Below are positions 16,124 through 25,706 of a stretch of 64,000 nt of DNA, piece after piece. Source of the stretch: Ectothiorhodospiraceae bacterium (GTDB taxonomy: Bacteria; Pseudomonadota; Gammaproteobacteria; HK1); contig JACKNM010000016.1 in the NCBI GenBank assembly GCA_024234875.1, forward strand, positions 62,001 through 126,000, read 5' to 3'. Position 1 is the first letter of the stretch, and each line of letters opens with the position of its first letter. The notes under the pieces were generated by a model. The model was not told the DNA's origin, did not search any database, and worked only from the letters and a program-made list of their open reading frames with translations. Both the position numbers and the translations under genes were made by a program.

Positions 16124-17950
16124 GTGGCCCGTACCCTGCTCGAGACGTTCGCCCCGTTCCGGGAGTGGCTTCCGGAGGTGGATCGTTCCGCGCTGCGGGC
16201 GGACGCGTTGGCCGGGATGACCGGGGCCATCGTGGTGCTGCCCCAGGGTGTCGCCTTCGCGACCATCGCCGGGATGCCGCCGGAGTACGGGCTCTACGCG
16301 GCGATGGTGCCGGCGGTCATCGCCGCGCTCTACGGCTCCTCGCGCCAGCTGGTGTCGGGGCCGACCACCGCTGCCTCCATCGTCCTGTTCTCGTCGCTGA
16401 GCGCGCTGGCGCTGCCGGGCTCCCCGGAGTACATCAGCTACGCGCTCACCCTGACGTTCATGGTCGGGGTGATCCAGCTGGTGCTCGGCTTCGCCCGCCT
16501 CGGCACCCTGGTCAACTTCATCTCCCACTCGGTCATCGTCGGCTTCACCGCCGGGGCGGCGTTGCTCATCGCGGCGAGCCAGCTCCGCCATTTCTTCGGT
16601 CTCGAGATCGAGCGCGGGCTGGCGTTCCACCAGACCATCGGCACCTTCCTCTCCGGCCTCGACGGCATCCACCCCTACACCACCTTCGTCGGTCTGGCGA
16701 CCCTGGGGGCCGGGATCTGGTCACGGCGTTACTTCCCGAGATTCCCGTACATGATCACCGCGATGACCGTCGGCGCGGTCGCCGCCGCGGTGGTCAACGA
16801 GTTCTTCTACGTCGGGCGCCAGGCGCCGGGGCTGGGCCTCGTCGGCGCGGTGCCGGCATCGCTGCCGCCGCTGTCGACGCCGGACCTCAGCCTGTCGATG
16901 ATCAAGGACCTCGCGCCGGCGGCGATCGCGGTGACCCTGTTCGCGCTCACCGAGGCGGTGTCGATCGCGCGCTCGCTGGCGGCGCGCTCCGGTCAGCTCA
17001 TCGACGGCAACCAGGAGTTCATCGGGCAGGGACTGTCCAACGTCCTCGGTAGCTTCTTCTCGTCCTATGTCGCCACCGGCTCGTTCAACCGCAGCGGCGT
17101 GAACTACGAGGCGGGCGCACGCACCCCGCTGTCGGCGGTGTTCGCGGGGCTGCTGCTGATGGTGCTGGTGCTGTTCGTCGGCCCCTGGCTCGCCCACCTG
17201 CCCAAGGCGGCGATGGCGGGCATTCTGTTCCTCGTCGCCTGGGGGCTGATCGACACCCACCACATCCGCACCATCGCGCGCGCCAGCCGCTCCGATGCGC
17301 TGGTGATGTGGACCACGTTCTTCTCGACGCTGTTCCTGGACCTCGACTTCGCGATCCTGCTCGGGGTGCTGCTCTCGCTCGTGACCTATCTGCACCGGGC
17401 GTCGCGGCCGCTGGTGCGGGTGCGGGTGCCGGACCCGCGGATGCCGCGGCGGCGCTTCACCACCGACCCGACGCTCGAGGAGTGCCCGCAGCTCTCCCTG
17501 GTGCGCATCGACGGGCCGCTGTTCTTCGGTGCGGTGAACTACGTGGCGGAGCGCATGCGCGTCATCGCCAAGCGCACGCCGGGCCAGAAGCACCTCCTGA
17601 TCCTCGCCCGCAGCATCAACTTCATCGACGTGGCGGGCGCGGAGATGCTGGCGCGAGAGGGACGCGCGCGGCGCGCCGCCGGCGGCGGGCTCTACTTCCA
17701 TCAGCTTCCCGAGGGCGCGCGCGAGATCCTCCGTCGCGGTGGCTATCTCGGGGACGTCAGCGAGGAGAACATCTTCGAGACCAAGGGCGAGGCGATCGCC
17801 GGCATCTTCGAGCGCCTCGACCGCGGTATCTGTGTGCAGTGCGACCGCCGCATCTTCCTCGAGTGTCAGAGCGTGCCTCGGGTCGAGCTGGAGGCGCCCG
17901 AGACTGACGAGCCGGACGACGTGGTGCTCGCTCCGGCCCCCGCGGAATGA
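16124..17950 (+). CDS. SulP-family anion transporter with STAS domain
   Basis: 608 residues. About eleven to twelve transmembrane helices (roughly 20-415) include SulP hallmarks: GAIVVLPQGVAFATIAGMPP, YGLYAAMVPAVIAALYGSSR, and NQEFIGQGLSNVLGSFFSSY. A cytoplasmic STAS domain follows (about 455-560, RIDGPLFFGAVNYVAERM and SINFIDVAGAEMLARE). SulP members move sulfate, bicarbonate or other anions; the substrate is open. The last 60 residues hold CVQCDRRIFLEC, three cysteines. The start is GTG 16124; the out-of-frame ATG seven bases upstream is not used. The end overlaps the Nudix gene by four bases. Confidence 0.92.
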   Translation: MARTLLETFAPFREWLPEVDRSALRADALAGMTGAIVVLPQGVAFATIAGMPPEYGLYAAMVPAVIAALYGSSRQLVSGPTTAASIVLFSSLSALALPGSPEYISYALTLTFMVGVIQLVLGFARLGTLVNFISHSVIVGFTAGAALLIAASQLRHFFGLEIERGLAFHQTIGTFLSGLDGIHPYTTFVGLATLGAGIWSRRYFPRFPYMITAMTVGAVAAAVVNEFFYVGRQAPGLGLVGAVPASLPPLSTPDLSLSMIKDLAPAAIAVTLFALTEAVSIARSLAARSGQLIDGNQEFIGQGLSNVLGSFFSSYVATGSFNRSGVNYEAGARTPLSAVFAGLLLMVLVLFVGPWLAHLPKAAMAGILFLVAWGLIDTHHIRTIARASRSDALVMWTTFFSTLFLDLDFAILLGVLLSLVTYLHRASRPLVRVRVPDPRMPRRRFTTDPTLEECPQLSLVRIDGPLFFGAVNYVAERMRVIAKRTPGQKHLLILARSINFIDVAGAEMLAREGRARRAAGGGLYFHQLPEGAREILRRGGYLGDVSEENIFETKGEAIAGIFERLDRGICVQCDRRIFLECQSVPRVELEAPETDEPDDVVLAPAPAE

Positions 17951-18579
17951 ACGAGGACGGCGGCGGCATGCGCTATCGATATCGACTGCTCGACACCGAG
18001 CCCTGTTGGGACGGGCACTTCCGGTTGGTGCGCCACCGGCTCCGCCACGAGCTCTGGGCCGGCGGCGAGAGCGAGGTGCTCCAGCGCGAGGTGTTCGATC
18101 GCGGGGCGGCCGTCGGGGTCATCCCCTACGACCCGGTCCGCGACCGCGTGGTGGTGCTCGAGCAGTTCCGGGCCGGCGCGGTCGGGGTGGTCGACCCACC
18201 CTGGCTCACCGAGTTCGTGGCCGGGCTGGTCGAGCCGGGGGAGACGCCCGAGGCGGTCGCGCACCGTGAGCTCGCGGAGGAGGCGGCGCTCGCGGCATCG
18301 CAGCTCGAGCTGGTGGCCCGATTCTTCATGAGCCCCGGTGGCTCGACCGAGCTGATGTGGCTGTACTGCGCGTGCGTCGACGCGGTCGAGGTCGAGGGTG
18401 TCCACGGGCACCCGGAGGAGGGCGAGGACATCCGCGTCCGCGCGCTGCCGTTCGCGGCGGCGATGGCGTTGCGCACCGCCGAGCCACCGCTGGCGGGCTG
18501 GACCCTGCTCGGCTTCGAGTGGCTCGGTCGCGAGCGGGCGCGCCTGCGCCGCGAGTGGGCGGGGATCGGCGCGGAGTGA
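17947..18579 (+). CDS. nudF: ADP-ribose pyrophosphatase-type Nudix hydrolase
   Basis: 210 residues, the size of NudF. N-terminal stretches (YRLLDTEPCWDGHFRLVRH, FDRGAAVGVIPYDP) match ADP-ribose diphosphatases, which cleave ADP-ribose to AMP and ribose 5-phosphate. The Nudix box begins at GLVEPGETPEAVAHRELAEE; the glycine expected two residues after that stretch is replaced by alanine (EEAAL instead of EEAGL), while all metal-binding glutamates are kept. PGGSTELMWLYCA follows, as in NudF. ATG overlaps the SulP gene's stop (ATGA). Confidence 0.9.
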   Translation: MNEDGGGMRYRYRLLDTEPCWDGHFRLVRHRLRHELWAGGESEVLQREVFDRGAAVGVIPYDPVRDRVVVLEQFRAGAVGVVDPPWLTEFVAGLVEPGETPEAVAHRELAEEAALAASQLELVARFFMSPGGSTELMWLYCACVDAVEVEGVHGHPEEGEDIRVRALPFAAAMALRTAEPPLAGWTLLGFEWLGRERARLRREWAGIGAE

Positions 18580-18589
18580 CCGGAAACTG

Positions 18590-18606
18590 GCCGGGCGCGC
18601 GCCGGC
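18590..18606. terminator. Short GC hairpin between convergent genes
   Basis: GCCGG and CCGGC flank the seven-base loop gcgcgcg in the 32 bases between the ends of the Nudix and IalB-like genes. There is no T tract on either side, so it is only a candidate stop signal. Confidence 0.3.
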
Positions 18607-18611
18607 GGTGA

Positions 18612-19145
18612 TCAGTCGGCGCCCGGCTCGAGCACCGGCGCCCCGATCGCCGCGCTCAATGCCTGCTTGGAGTTGCGGAGCGTGAACCACGCCTCGCGGT
18701 AGCCGAGCCCCTCGACGTGGTACACGAGCACGACCCGGGAGCCGTTGGCGAGCCCGACCAGCGCGCGCGAGCGCACCGCCGCGTCGGTGACCCGGCCGAG
18801 CAGGAAGCGGACCCGGGCACCGTCGACCTGGCACCCGTCCTCGCCCGCACCCATCGCCTCCAACGGCTCGGCGTCGATGCCGAGACTGGGGCAGCTCTCG
18901 GGATGGGGCTGCTCGAGGGCGCTCTCGGTATCGAGCTCGCCCCAGATCGCGCCGTCGGGCGCCCGCTTCACCGTGAGCGCCATCCCGTGATCGTTGCGCA
19001 CGGTCGCGGTCGGGACCGCGCTCGGATTACCGCCCGCGGTGGTGGTCTGGAGGCGCCACTGGGCGTGCGCGGTGCCGACGACGCCGAGCGAGAGCAGGGC
19101 GGCGAGGGCCGCCGGGAGAGGCCTGCGGGGTCGAGGCGCCGCCAC
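18612..19145 (-). CDS. Exported IalB-like protein
   Basis: 177 residues with a signal peptide cleaved near GTAHA-QW (about residue 26). The mature part resembles the invasion-associated locus B family (GDGARVRFLLGR-like segment, NGSRVVLVYHVEGLGYREAW and SLGIDAEPLE), periplasmic proteins of unclear function seen in many proteobacteria. Two cysteines (PESCPSLG, GEDGCQVDG) could form a disulfide. The start is GTG 19145, five bases after the GNAT gene stop; longer readings overlap that gene completely. IalB assignment is moderate. Confidence 0.68.
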   Translation of the reverse strand: MAAPRPRRPLPAALAALLSLGVVGTAHAQWRLQTTTAGGNPSAVPTATVRNDHGMALTVKRAPDGAIWGELDTESALEQPHPESCPSLGIDAEPLEAMGAGEDGCQVDGARVRFLLGRVTDAAVRSRALVGLANGSRVVLVYHVEGLGYREAWFTLRNSKQALSAAIGAPVLEPGAD

Positions 19146-19150
19146 CGCGC

Positions 19151-19678
19151 TCAGGGCGCCCCGTCGGTGGACCCGAGCGGGTCCCGGCGCGGGGCGGGTG
19201 ACGCGTCCACCGGGTCGAGCACCTCCTCGAACATCAGGTAGCCCGTCTCGCCCATCCCGAGCGCGCGGTAGGTGGCCTGGGCGCGGGCGTTCTCCTGCTC
19301 GACGTAGAGCCGGAAGCCGCAGACGTTGCCGGCGGCACCGGCGCGCTCGCGTACCGCCGAGTAGAGACGGCGATACAGGCCCTGGCGTCGGTAGTCCGGC
19401 TGGACGTAGACGCTCTGCAGCCACCAGAAGTTGCCGTTGCGCCAGTCGCTCCACTCGTAGGTCACCATCAGCCCGGCAACCGGGCGCCCCTGGTGCTCGG
19501 CGACGAGATAGAAGCCGCGCTCGGGGTGCTCGAGCACCGCGCGCACGCCGGGCCCGACGCGCCCCGGATCGAGGTCGCGGTCCTCGGTCTCGCGTGCCAT
19601 CGCGCGATTGAACCCGGCGATCGCCTCGGCGTCGTCGATGGTGGCGGCGCGAATGCGCACATCAGACGTTGGGGACAT
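19151..19678 (-). CDS. GNAT-family N-acetyltransferase
   Basis: 175 residues with the GNAT fold: VRIRAATIDDAEAIAGFNRA at the start, GLMVTYEWSDWRNGNFWWLQ, then the acetyl-CoA loop VYVQPDYRRQGLYRRLY (R-x-x-G pattern Q/R-R-Q-G) and the late strand NVCGFRLYVEQENARAQATY followed by RALGMGETGYLMFEE. The acceptor is unknown. It is five bases upstream of the IalB-like gene on the same strand and diverges from the formaldehyde dehydrogenase gene. Confidence 0.9.
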   Translation of the reverse strand: MSPTSDVRIRAATIDDAEAIAGFNRAMARETEDRDLDPGRVGPGVRAVLEHPERGFYLVAEHQGRPVAGLMVTYEWSDWRNGNFWWLQSVYVQPDYRRQGLYRRLYSAVRERAGAAGNVCGFRLYVEQENARAQATYRALGMGETGYLMFEEVLDPVDASPAPRRDPLGSTDGAP

Positions 19679-19806
19679 GGTCTCGGCTCGAGATGGGGGG
19701 CAGCGCCGGCATTGTACACATGCGTCACCGGTGCTCCGGGGCTGGCGGTGACCGTCGGTCCGGGCGTGTGCTACCGTCGCGCCATCGTTGGAGAGGAGGA
19801 TTCGTG

Positions 19807-20916
<1,110 letters not shown>

Positions 20917-20960
20917 CCCACGCACCGGGGACGGGGCCCTGCCCCGACACGATGGCAGCC

Positions 20961-21158
20961 GCGCGAAGCGCGGCCGGTCGAGGTTGTCGGATCCCGGGTT
21001 ACGCTGACGCTCCACCCGGGCTACGCGGAGCCGTAGCCTGGACGGAGCGTCAGCGCAGTCCGGGGCGCCGCGCAAGGCGCGGCCGGTCGAGGTTGTCGGA
21101 ACCCGGGTTGCGCTGACGCTCCACCCGGGCTACGCGGGCCACGCAGTCCGGGACGCCG
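20961..21158. repeat. Cluster of palindromic intergenic repeats, two 68-base direct copies
   Basis: Two nearly identical 68-base copies (20961-21028 and 21070-21137) share CGGCCGGTCGAGGTTGTCGG followed by a unit that runs from CCCGGGTT through GCTGACGCTCCA to CCCGGGCTACG. Between them (21033-21064) lies the same unit inverted, and a truncated inverted piece follows at about 21138-21158. Alternating orientation makes large stem-loops possible. The unit resembles the GTAGCCCGGGTGGAGCGxAGC-type repeats common between proteobacterial genes. It fills the gap between the convergent frmA and HPr-like genes. Confidence 0.8.
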
Positions 21159-21177
21159 TGCAGCTCGAGTGCGCGCC

Positions 21178-21456
21178 TCAGCCCTCGCCGAAGCGCTCCT
21201 CGATCAACACCACCATCGCATCGACCGCGGCCGCCTCGTCCGGGCCATCGGCGACGATCTCGAACGGCGGAGAGCCATGCTCGGCGAGCCACGCACCGAA
21301 GGCGAGGACCTCCAACATGTGCCGGGTGTCGCAACGGCGGGACTCGCACACGAGCTCGATCGTCGACTCGAAGCGCGCGGCCAGGCGCACGATGCGGTGG
21401 CTGGGTCGCGCGTGCATCCCGGTAGCGTTCGCCAGGCGTACCGACCTTCGCCGCAT
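21178..21456 (-). CDS. HPr-like phosphocarrier domain protein lacking Ser46
   Basis: 92 residues covering one complete HPr fold. NATGMHARPSHRIVRLAARF holds the phosphorylatable histidine at position 15 (GMHARPS); the C-terminal part (FEIVADGPDEAAAVDAMVV, then LIEERFGEG) is typical. Position 46, the regulatory serine of HPr (KSIMGVL), is histidine here (RHMLEVL), so HPr-kinase type control is not expected. No PTS enzyme I, EIIA or kinase gene lies nearby. ATG 21456 is two bases after the stop of the upstream membrane-protein gene, implying coupled translation. Confidence 0.85.
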   Translation of the reverse strand: MRRRSVRLANATGMHARPSHRIVRLAARFESTIELVCESRRCDTRHMLEVLAFGAWLAEHGSPPFEIVADGPDEAAAVDAMVVLIEERFGEG

Positions 21457-21458
21457 CG

Positions 21459-22013
21459 TCAGCGGCCGGCCGGCGTCTCGAGCGAGATCGCGGCTGTGAT
21501 CTCCCCGTGGAGCCGATTGATGGTGGCGGCCACCGGCCGCATTCGATCGAGCGCCTCGATGTAGGCCTGCTCGCGATCCAGCTCGTCCGGGCGGGTGCGA
21601 ATGTCGTAGAAGACCAACATGTTCTGTACCGCGCGCTTGAAGTCGTGAAGTTGGCGGAACAGCGGCTTCGGCAGGAAGTACTCCCAGCGAAAGAGGCCGT
21701 CGGTGAGCTCGCCGCACAGGGTCACGAACTCGTCGTCCCACTGCGCGATGTGTGGGCGGCTCATGCCGTCGTTGACGGCGTTGCGCAGGCGATAGACCAG
21801 CTGCGAGATCTCCGGATAGATGCCCAGGCGCTGGCTCAGGTAGTGCTCGCTGATCTGATCGCGGCTGCGACGGGCGGACTCGTACTCCAGCTCGCGCCGC
21901 TTGAAGTGCCAGTCGATCTGGCCACCGAGGTAGCGCTTGAGGGCGAATACCAGCACCGCGGAGACCGTCGCCGACGAGACGATGGCAGTGAGCAGGACTT
22001 CGACGAGTGTCAT
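21459..22013 (-). CDS. Single-span membrane protein, function unknown
   Basis: 184 residues. One transmembrane helix at about residues 4-26 (VEVLLTAIVSSATVSAVLVF), then a charged helical cytoplasmic part (WHFKRRELEYESARRSRDQI, KPLFRQLHDFKRAVQNMLVF). I do not recognise the family. Its stop is two bases before the HPr-like start, so the two products are probably made together and may interact, which is inference. No clear Shine-Dalgarno precedes ATG 22013. Confidence 0.7.
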   Translation of the reverse strand: MTLVEVLLTAIVSSATVSAVLVFALKRYLGGQIDWHFKRRELEYESARRSRDQISEHYLSQRLGIYPEISQLVYRLRNAVNDGMSRPHIAQWDDEFVTLCGELTDGLFRWEYFLPKPLFRQLHDFKRAVQNMLVFYDIRTRPDELDREQAYIEALDRMRPVAATINRLHGEITAAISLETPAGR

Positions 22014-22140
22014 GGCGAGGGCACGAGGGGGCGGTTGCGGCTACTGTAGGCGCGGGCCCTCGCTCTCGCCAACCGAGCGGTACGAGGTGGTGGTGACGAG
22101 CCGCATGATCGGTGCTGTCGACGCCGCGGTCGGTTGCCGG

Positions 22141-23211
22141 TCAGAACAGCTCGAGCTGCGCGCTCGGCACCCGCGGTGGAGTGAATGCGGCGGTGTCCAG
22201 GGTCGGCAGGCCCTCGAAGCCGAGACGGCGGTAGGCGACGTCGAATCGCCGCGCGATGAGGTCCGCCTGTATCCCACGCCCGTGCATCCGCAGCCCGAAA
22301 TCCGACTGCGACAGTCGCCCCCCGCGCAGGTCGCGGATCCGCGACAGCACCTTGCTCGCGCGCAGCGGGTAGTGCGCCTCGAGCCAGCCCGTGAACAGCT
22401 CCGCGACCTCTCCCGGCAGCCGCAGGACGATGTAGCGCGCGTCGCACGCGCCGTTACCGCGTGCGGCCTCGAGGATCGCCTCGAGCTCGTGGTCGTTGAG
22501 GCCGGGGATCAACGGCGCTGCGAAGACCGATACCGGCACGCCGGCGTCGGCGAGGGTGCGCACCGCCCGCAGGCGGCGCTCGGGCGCCGCGGCGCGCGGC
22601 TCCATTCGGCGCGCAAGGTCTCGGTCGAGCGTGGTGACCGAGACGTGCACCGTGACCAGGCGATGGGCGGCCAGTGCCACGAGGAGGTCGATGTCACGCT
22701 CGACCAACGCGGACTTGGTGGTGATGTGCAACGGGTGCCGTGCCTCCAGCAGCACCTCGAGCAGCTCCCGCGTGACCCGAAGACGCTTCTCCAGCGGCTG
22801 GTAGGGGTCGGTGTTGGCACCGAAGGCTATCGGGGCGCAGGCGTAGCCGCGACGGGCGAGCTCGGTCCGTAGCTGCGCGGCCGCACCCGGCTTGTAGAAG
22901 ATTCGGCTCTCGAAATCGAGCCCCGGCGAGAGGCCGAGATAGGCGTGTGTCGGCCGCGCGTAGCAGTAGACGCAGCCGTGCTCGCAGCCGCGGTACGGGT
23001 TCACCGAGCGGTCGAACGGGACGTCCGGTGAGTCGTTGAACGACAGCACGGTGCGGCTGTGGTCGACCTCGACTGTCGTGCGCAGTCGGGGGGCGGGCTC
23101 GTCCGCGGTGCCCCAGCCGTCGTCGAAGACCTCGCGCGCGTGCGACTCGAAGCGCCCGCTCGTGTTCGAGGTCGCGCCGCGGCCCTTGCGTGCCCCGGCT
23201 CGCGTCGCCAT
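22141..23211 (-). CDS. PA0069-family radical SAM protein (SplB-like)
   Basis: 356 residues. The 4Fe-4S motif CX3CX2C is in NPYRGCEHGCVYCYARPTH. Further family stretches are LDFESRIFYKPGAAAQLRTE, AFGANTDPYQPLEKRL, and PLHITTKSALVERDIDLL. This family is related to spore photoproduct lyase-like and Rv2578c proteins; its reaction is not established. The N-terminal residues before about 60 look poorly conserved. It is followed nine bases later by rpiA's stop on the same strand, so it lies downstream of rpiA and may share its transcript. Confidence 0.88.
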   Translation of the reverse strand: MATRAGARKGRGATSNTSGRFESHAREVFDDGWGTADEPAPRLRTTVEVDHSRTVLSFNDSPDVPFDRSVNPYRGCEHGCVYCYARPTHAYLGLSPGLDFESRIFYKPGAAAQLRTELARRGYACAPIAFGANTDPYQPLEKRLRVTRELLEVLLEARHPLHITTKSALVERDIDLLVALAAHRLVTVHVSVTTLDRDLARRMEPRAAAPERRLRAVRTLADAGVPVSVFAAPLIPGLNDHELEAILEAARGNGACDARYIVLRLPGEVAELFTGWLEAHYPLRASKVLSRIRDLRGGRLSQSDFGLRMHGRGIQADLIARRFDVAYRRLGFEGLPTLDTAAFTPPRVPSAQLELF

Positions 23212-23220
23212 CCGCGTGCG

Positions 23221-23877
23221 CTACGCGTGCTCGACGACGCCGCCGGGGGTGGCGACCAGCAGCAGGTCTGCCGGGCGGCGCGCGAACAGGCCGTTGCACA
23301 CCGTGCCGACGATGTGGTCGAGCTCGGACTCCAGCGCCACCGGCTCGGTGATCTCGAGCCCGTGGACGTCGAGGATGACGTTGCCGTTGTCGGTGACGAA
23401 TCCCTCGCGCAGCACGGGTCGGCCGCCGAGGGCGACCAGCGCGCGGGCGACGTGGCTGCGCGCCATCGGCACCACCTCCACCGGCAACGCGAATGCGCCG
23501 AGGCGGTCGACGAGCTTGCTCTGGTCGACGATGCACACGAAGCGCCTGGATACCGCGGCGACGATCTTCTCGCGCGTCAACGCGCCGCCACCGCCCTTGA
23601 TCAGGTGCAGGTGACGGGTGGCCTCGTCCGCGCCGTCGACATAGATCCCGAGGCTGTCGACGGCGTTGAGATCGACCAGGGGAATGCCCGCGGCGCGCAG
23701 GCGGACGGCGCTCGCCTCGGAGCTCGCGACCGCGCCCTCGACCCGGGGGCGGACCGCGGCCAGGGCGTCGATGAAGTGGTTGACGGTGCTGCCGGTGCCG
23801 ACGCCGATGACCTCGCCCGGCGGCAACAGCTCGATGGCGGCCAATGCCGCCGCGCGCTTCATCTCGTCCTGGTTCAC
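23221..23877 (-). CDS. rpiA: Ribose-5-phosphate isomerase A
   Basis: 218 residues (E. coli 219). RpiA interconverts ribose 5-phosphate and ribulose 5-phosphate. Seen: VIGVGTGSTVNHFIDALA (phosphate loop), GIYVDGADEATRHLHLIKGG with the catalytic Asp/Glu region, REKIVAAVSRRFVCIVDQSK and TDNGNVILDVHG. I start at GTG 23877 (NQDEMKRAAALAA after it), which aligns with the family N-terminus and has GGAG nine bases upstream, rather than a GTG nine codons earlier. It diverges from ilvA. Confidence 0.95.
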   Translation of the reverse strand: MNQDEMKRAAALAAIELLPPGEVIGVGTGSTVNHFIDALAAVRPRVEGAVASSEASAVRLRAAGIPLVDLNAVDSLGIYVDGADEATRHLHLIKGGGGALTREKIVAAVSRRFVCIVDQSKLVDRLGAFALPVEVVPMARSHVARALVALGGRPVLREGFVTDNGNVILDVHGLEITEPVALESELDHIVGTVCNGLFARRPADLLLVATPGGVVEHA

Positions 23878-23933
23878 GGCATGCTCCGAGGTGCGGGCCA
23901 CCACGCCGAGGCGGGCAGGAGCGTCGGCGCGCT

Positions 23934-23939
23934 ATTATA
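23934..23939 (-). promoter_or_regulatory. Perfect TATAAT -10 box upstream of rpiA
   Basis: TATAAT on the minus strand about 57 bases before the rpiA start. No good -35 box is found at 16-18 bases. The same bases read TATTAT on the plus strand (23933-23938), so they could also serve ilvA. Confidence 0.45.
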
Positions 23940-24053
23940 CGGGGCCGCGGTCGACGGGTGCGCGCCGTCGGCGGGGACAACGCCCCGGTGTGGTGACGTC
24001 GGTCGCCACCGGGGCCGACTCCGAGCCCCACCGCGCCCTCCCAGGAGCCGAAC

Positions 24054-25568
24054 ATGAGCCGCGAATACCTCGAGCGGATCCTCCGTGCCCCGGTCTATGC
24101 GCTCTGCCGCGAGACACCGCTCGATCCCGCGCCGAGGCTGTCGCGCCGCGTGGACAACCGTGTGCTGCTCAAGCGCGAGGACCTGCAGCCGGTGTTCTCG
24201 TTCAAGCTCCGCGGCGCGTACAACAAGCTGCACTCCCTCGGCGCCGAGGAGCGCGCGCGCGGCGTCATCTGCTCCTCGGCCGGCAATCACGCGCAGGGCG
24301 TGGCGATGGCGGCGCGCGCGCTCGGGATTCGTGCGCTCATCGTGATGCCGCAGACCACGCCGCGCATCAAGGTCGAGGCGGTGGCCGAGCTCGGCGCCGA
24401 GATCGTGCTTCACGGCGGCTCCTACGACGAGGCGCGCGAACGGGCCGACGCGCTCGCCGCCGAGCGCGACATGGTCTTCGTGCATCCGTTCGACGATCCG
24501 GAGGTGATCGCGGGCCAGGGCACCATCGCGATGGAGATCCTGCGCCAGCATCCGGCGCCGATCGACGCCATCTTCGTGGCGGTCGGCGGCGGTGGCCTGA
24601 TCACCGGCATCGGGGCCTATGTGAAGGCGCTGTGGCCGCAGGTGAGGATCATCGGTGTCGAGCCGGAGGACGCGCCGTCGATGCATCACGCGCTCGCCGC
24701 CGGGGAGCGGGTGAAGCTCGATCGGGTCGGGATCTTCGCCGACGGCGTGGCGGTGGCCCAGGTCGGGGTGGAGACCTTCCGGCTGGCCCAGGAGGTGGTC
24801 GACGAGGTGATCCTGGTCACCACCGACGAGATCTGCGCAGCGATCAAGGACATCTTCGAGGACACGCGCTCGATCGCCGAGCCGGCCGGCGCCCTCGGTG
24901 TCGCCGGACTGAAGCGCTACGTCGAGCGCGAGGGCTGGACCGGGCGCACGCTCGTCGCCATCGACTGCGGCGCCAACATCAACTTCGACCGCCTGCGCCA
25001 CGTCGCCGAGCGGGCCGAGGTCGGCGAGCAGCGCGAGGCCTTGCTCGCGGTCACCATTCCCGAGGAGCCCGGCAGCCTGCGCCGATTCTGCGAGCTCCTC
25101 GGCGAGCGCTCGATCACCGAGTTCAATTACCGCTACGCCGATCGTCGCGACGCCCACATCTTCGTCGGCATCGAGCTGCGCGACGGGGCGGCGGAGCGCG
25201 CGCAGATCGTGGAGGCGTTGCGTGCCGGTGGCTATCCGGCGCTCGATCTGACCGACGACGAGATGGCGAAGCTCCACGTGCGCTACATGGTGGGTGGGCA
25301 CACCCACGGCGCGGCCGACGAGGTGCTGTATCGGTTCCAGTTCCCCGAGCGCCCGGGCGCGTTGCTGCGTTTCCTCGCACGGATGGGCCGGCAGTGGAAC
25401 ATCAGCCTCTTCCACTACCGCAACCACGGCTCCGACCACGGGCGGGTGCTGATGGGGCTCCAGGTCCCGTCCGGGGAGTCGGCCGAGTTCGAGCGGTTTC
25501 TCGACGACATCGGGTATCCCTATGTCGAGGAGTCGAGCAATCCGGCCTACCGATTGTTCCTGAGCTGA
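24054..25568 (+). CDS. ilvA: Biosynthetic L-threonine dehydratase (threonine deaminase)
   Basis: 504 residues (E. coli IlvA 514). It converts threonine to 2-oxobutanoate for isoleucine synthesis. The PLP domain (1-320) shows VFSFKLRGAYNKLHSL with the Schiff-base lysine, SSAGNHAQGVA, and VGGGGLITGIGAYVKAL. Two ACT-like regulatory domains follow (about 330-410 and 425-504; LLAVTIPEEPGSLRRFCELL and RFQFPERPGALLRFLARM), the long, isoleucine-inhibited form. CCAGGAG precedes ATG 24054. No other branched-chain genes are adjacent. Confidence 0.96.
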   Translation: MSREYLERILRAPVYALCRETPLDPAPRLSRRVDNRVLLKREDLQPVFSFKLRGAYNKLHSLGAEERARGVICSSAGNHAQGVAMAARALGIRALIVMPQTTPRIKVEAVAELGAEIVLHGGSYDEARERADALAAERDMVFVHPFDDPEVIAGQGTIAMEILRQHPAPIDAIFVAVGGGGLITGIGAYVKALWPQVRIIGVEPEDAPSMHHALAAGERVKLDRVGIFADGVAVAQVGVETFRLAQEVVDEVILVTTDEICAAIKDIFEDTRSIAEPAGALGVAGLKRYVEREGWTGRTLVAIDCGANINFDRLRHVAERAEVGEQREALLAVTIPEEPGSLRRFCELLGERSITEFNYRYADRRDAHIFVGIELRDGAAERAQIVEALRAGGYPALDLTDDEMAKLHVRYMVGGHTHGAADEVLYRFQFPERPGALLRFLARMGRQWNISLFHYRNHGSDHGRVLMGLQVPSGESAEFERFLDDIGYPYVEESSNPAYRLFLS

Positions 25569-25583
25569 GGCCGTGTCGCTGCC

Positions 25584-25620
25584 GGGGAGAGGCACCGCCT
25601 TGCGGCGGAGCCCGTCACCC
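25584..25620. repeat. Degenerate copy of a dispersed palindromic repeat
   Basis: GGGGAGAGGCACCGCC at the left and GGCGGAGCCCGTCACCC at the right resemble the better-kept copies at 39090-39124 and 56305-56340 (GGGGACAGGCACCGCC ... GGCGGAGCCAGTCCCC). It sits between the convergent ilvA and EVE genes. Match is imperfect at the outer ends. Confidence 0.55.
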
Positions 25621-25706
25621 TCTGGCCGAGGCGGGCGGAGCCGGTCGCCGACGGGGCGCGGTGGAGGCAGCCACCGGCGGTGGGGCGATCGGCTCCCCGT
25701 CGCGGG

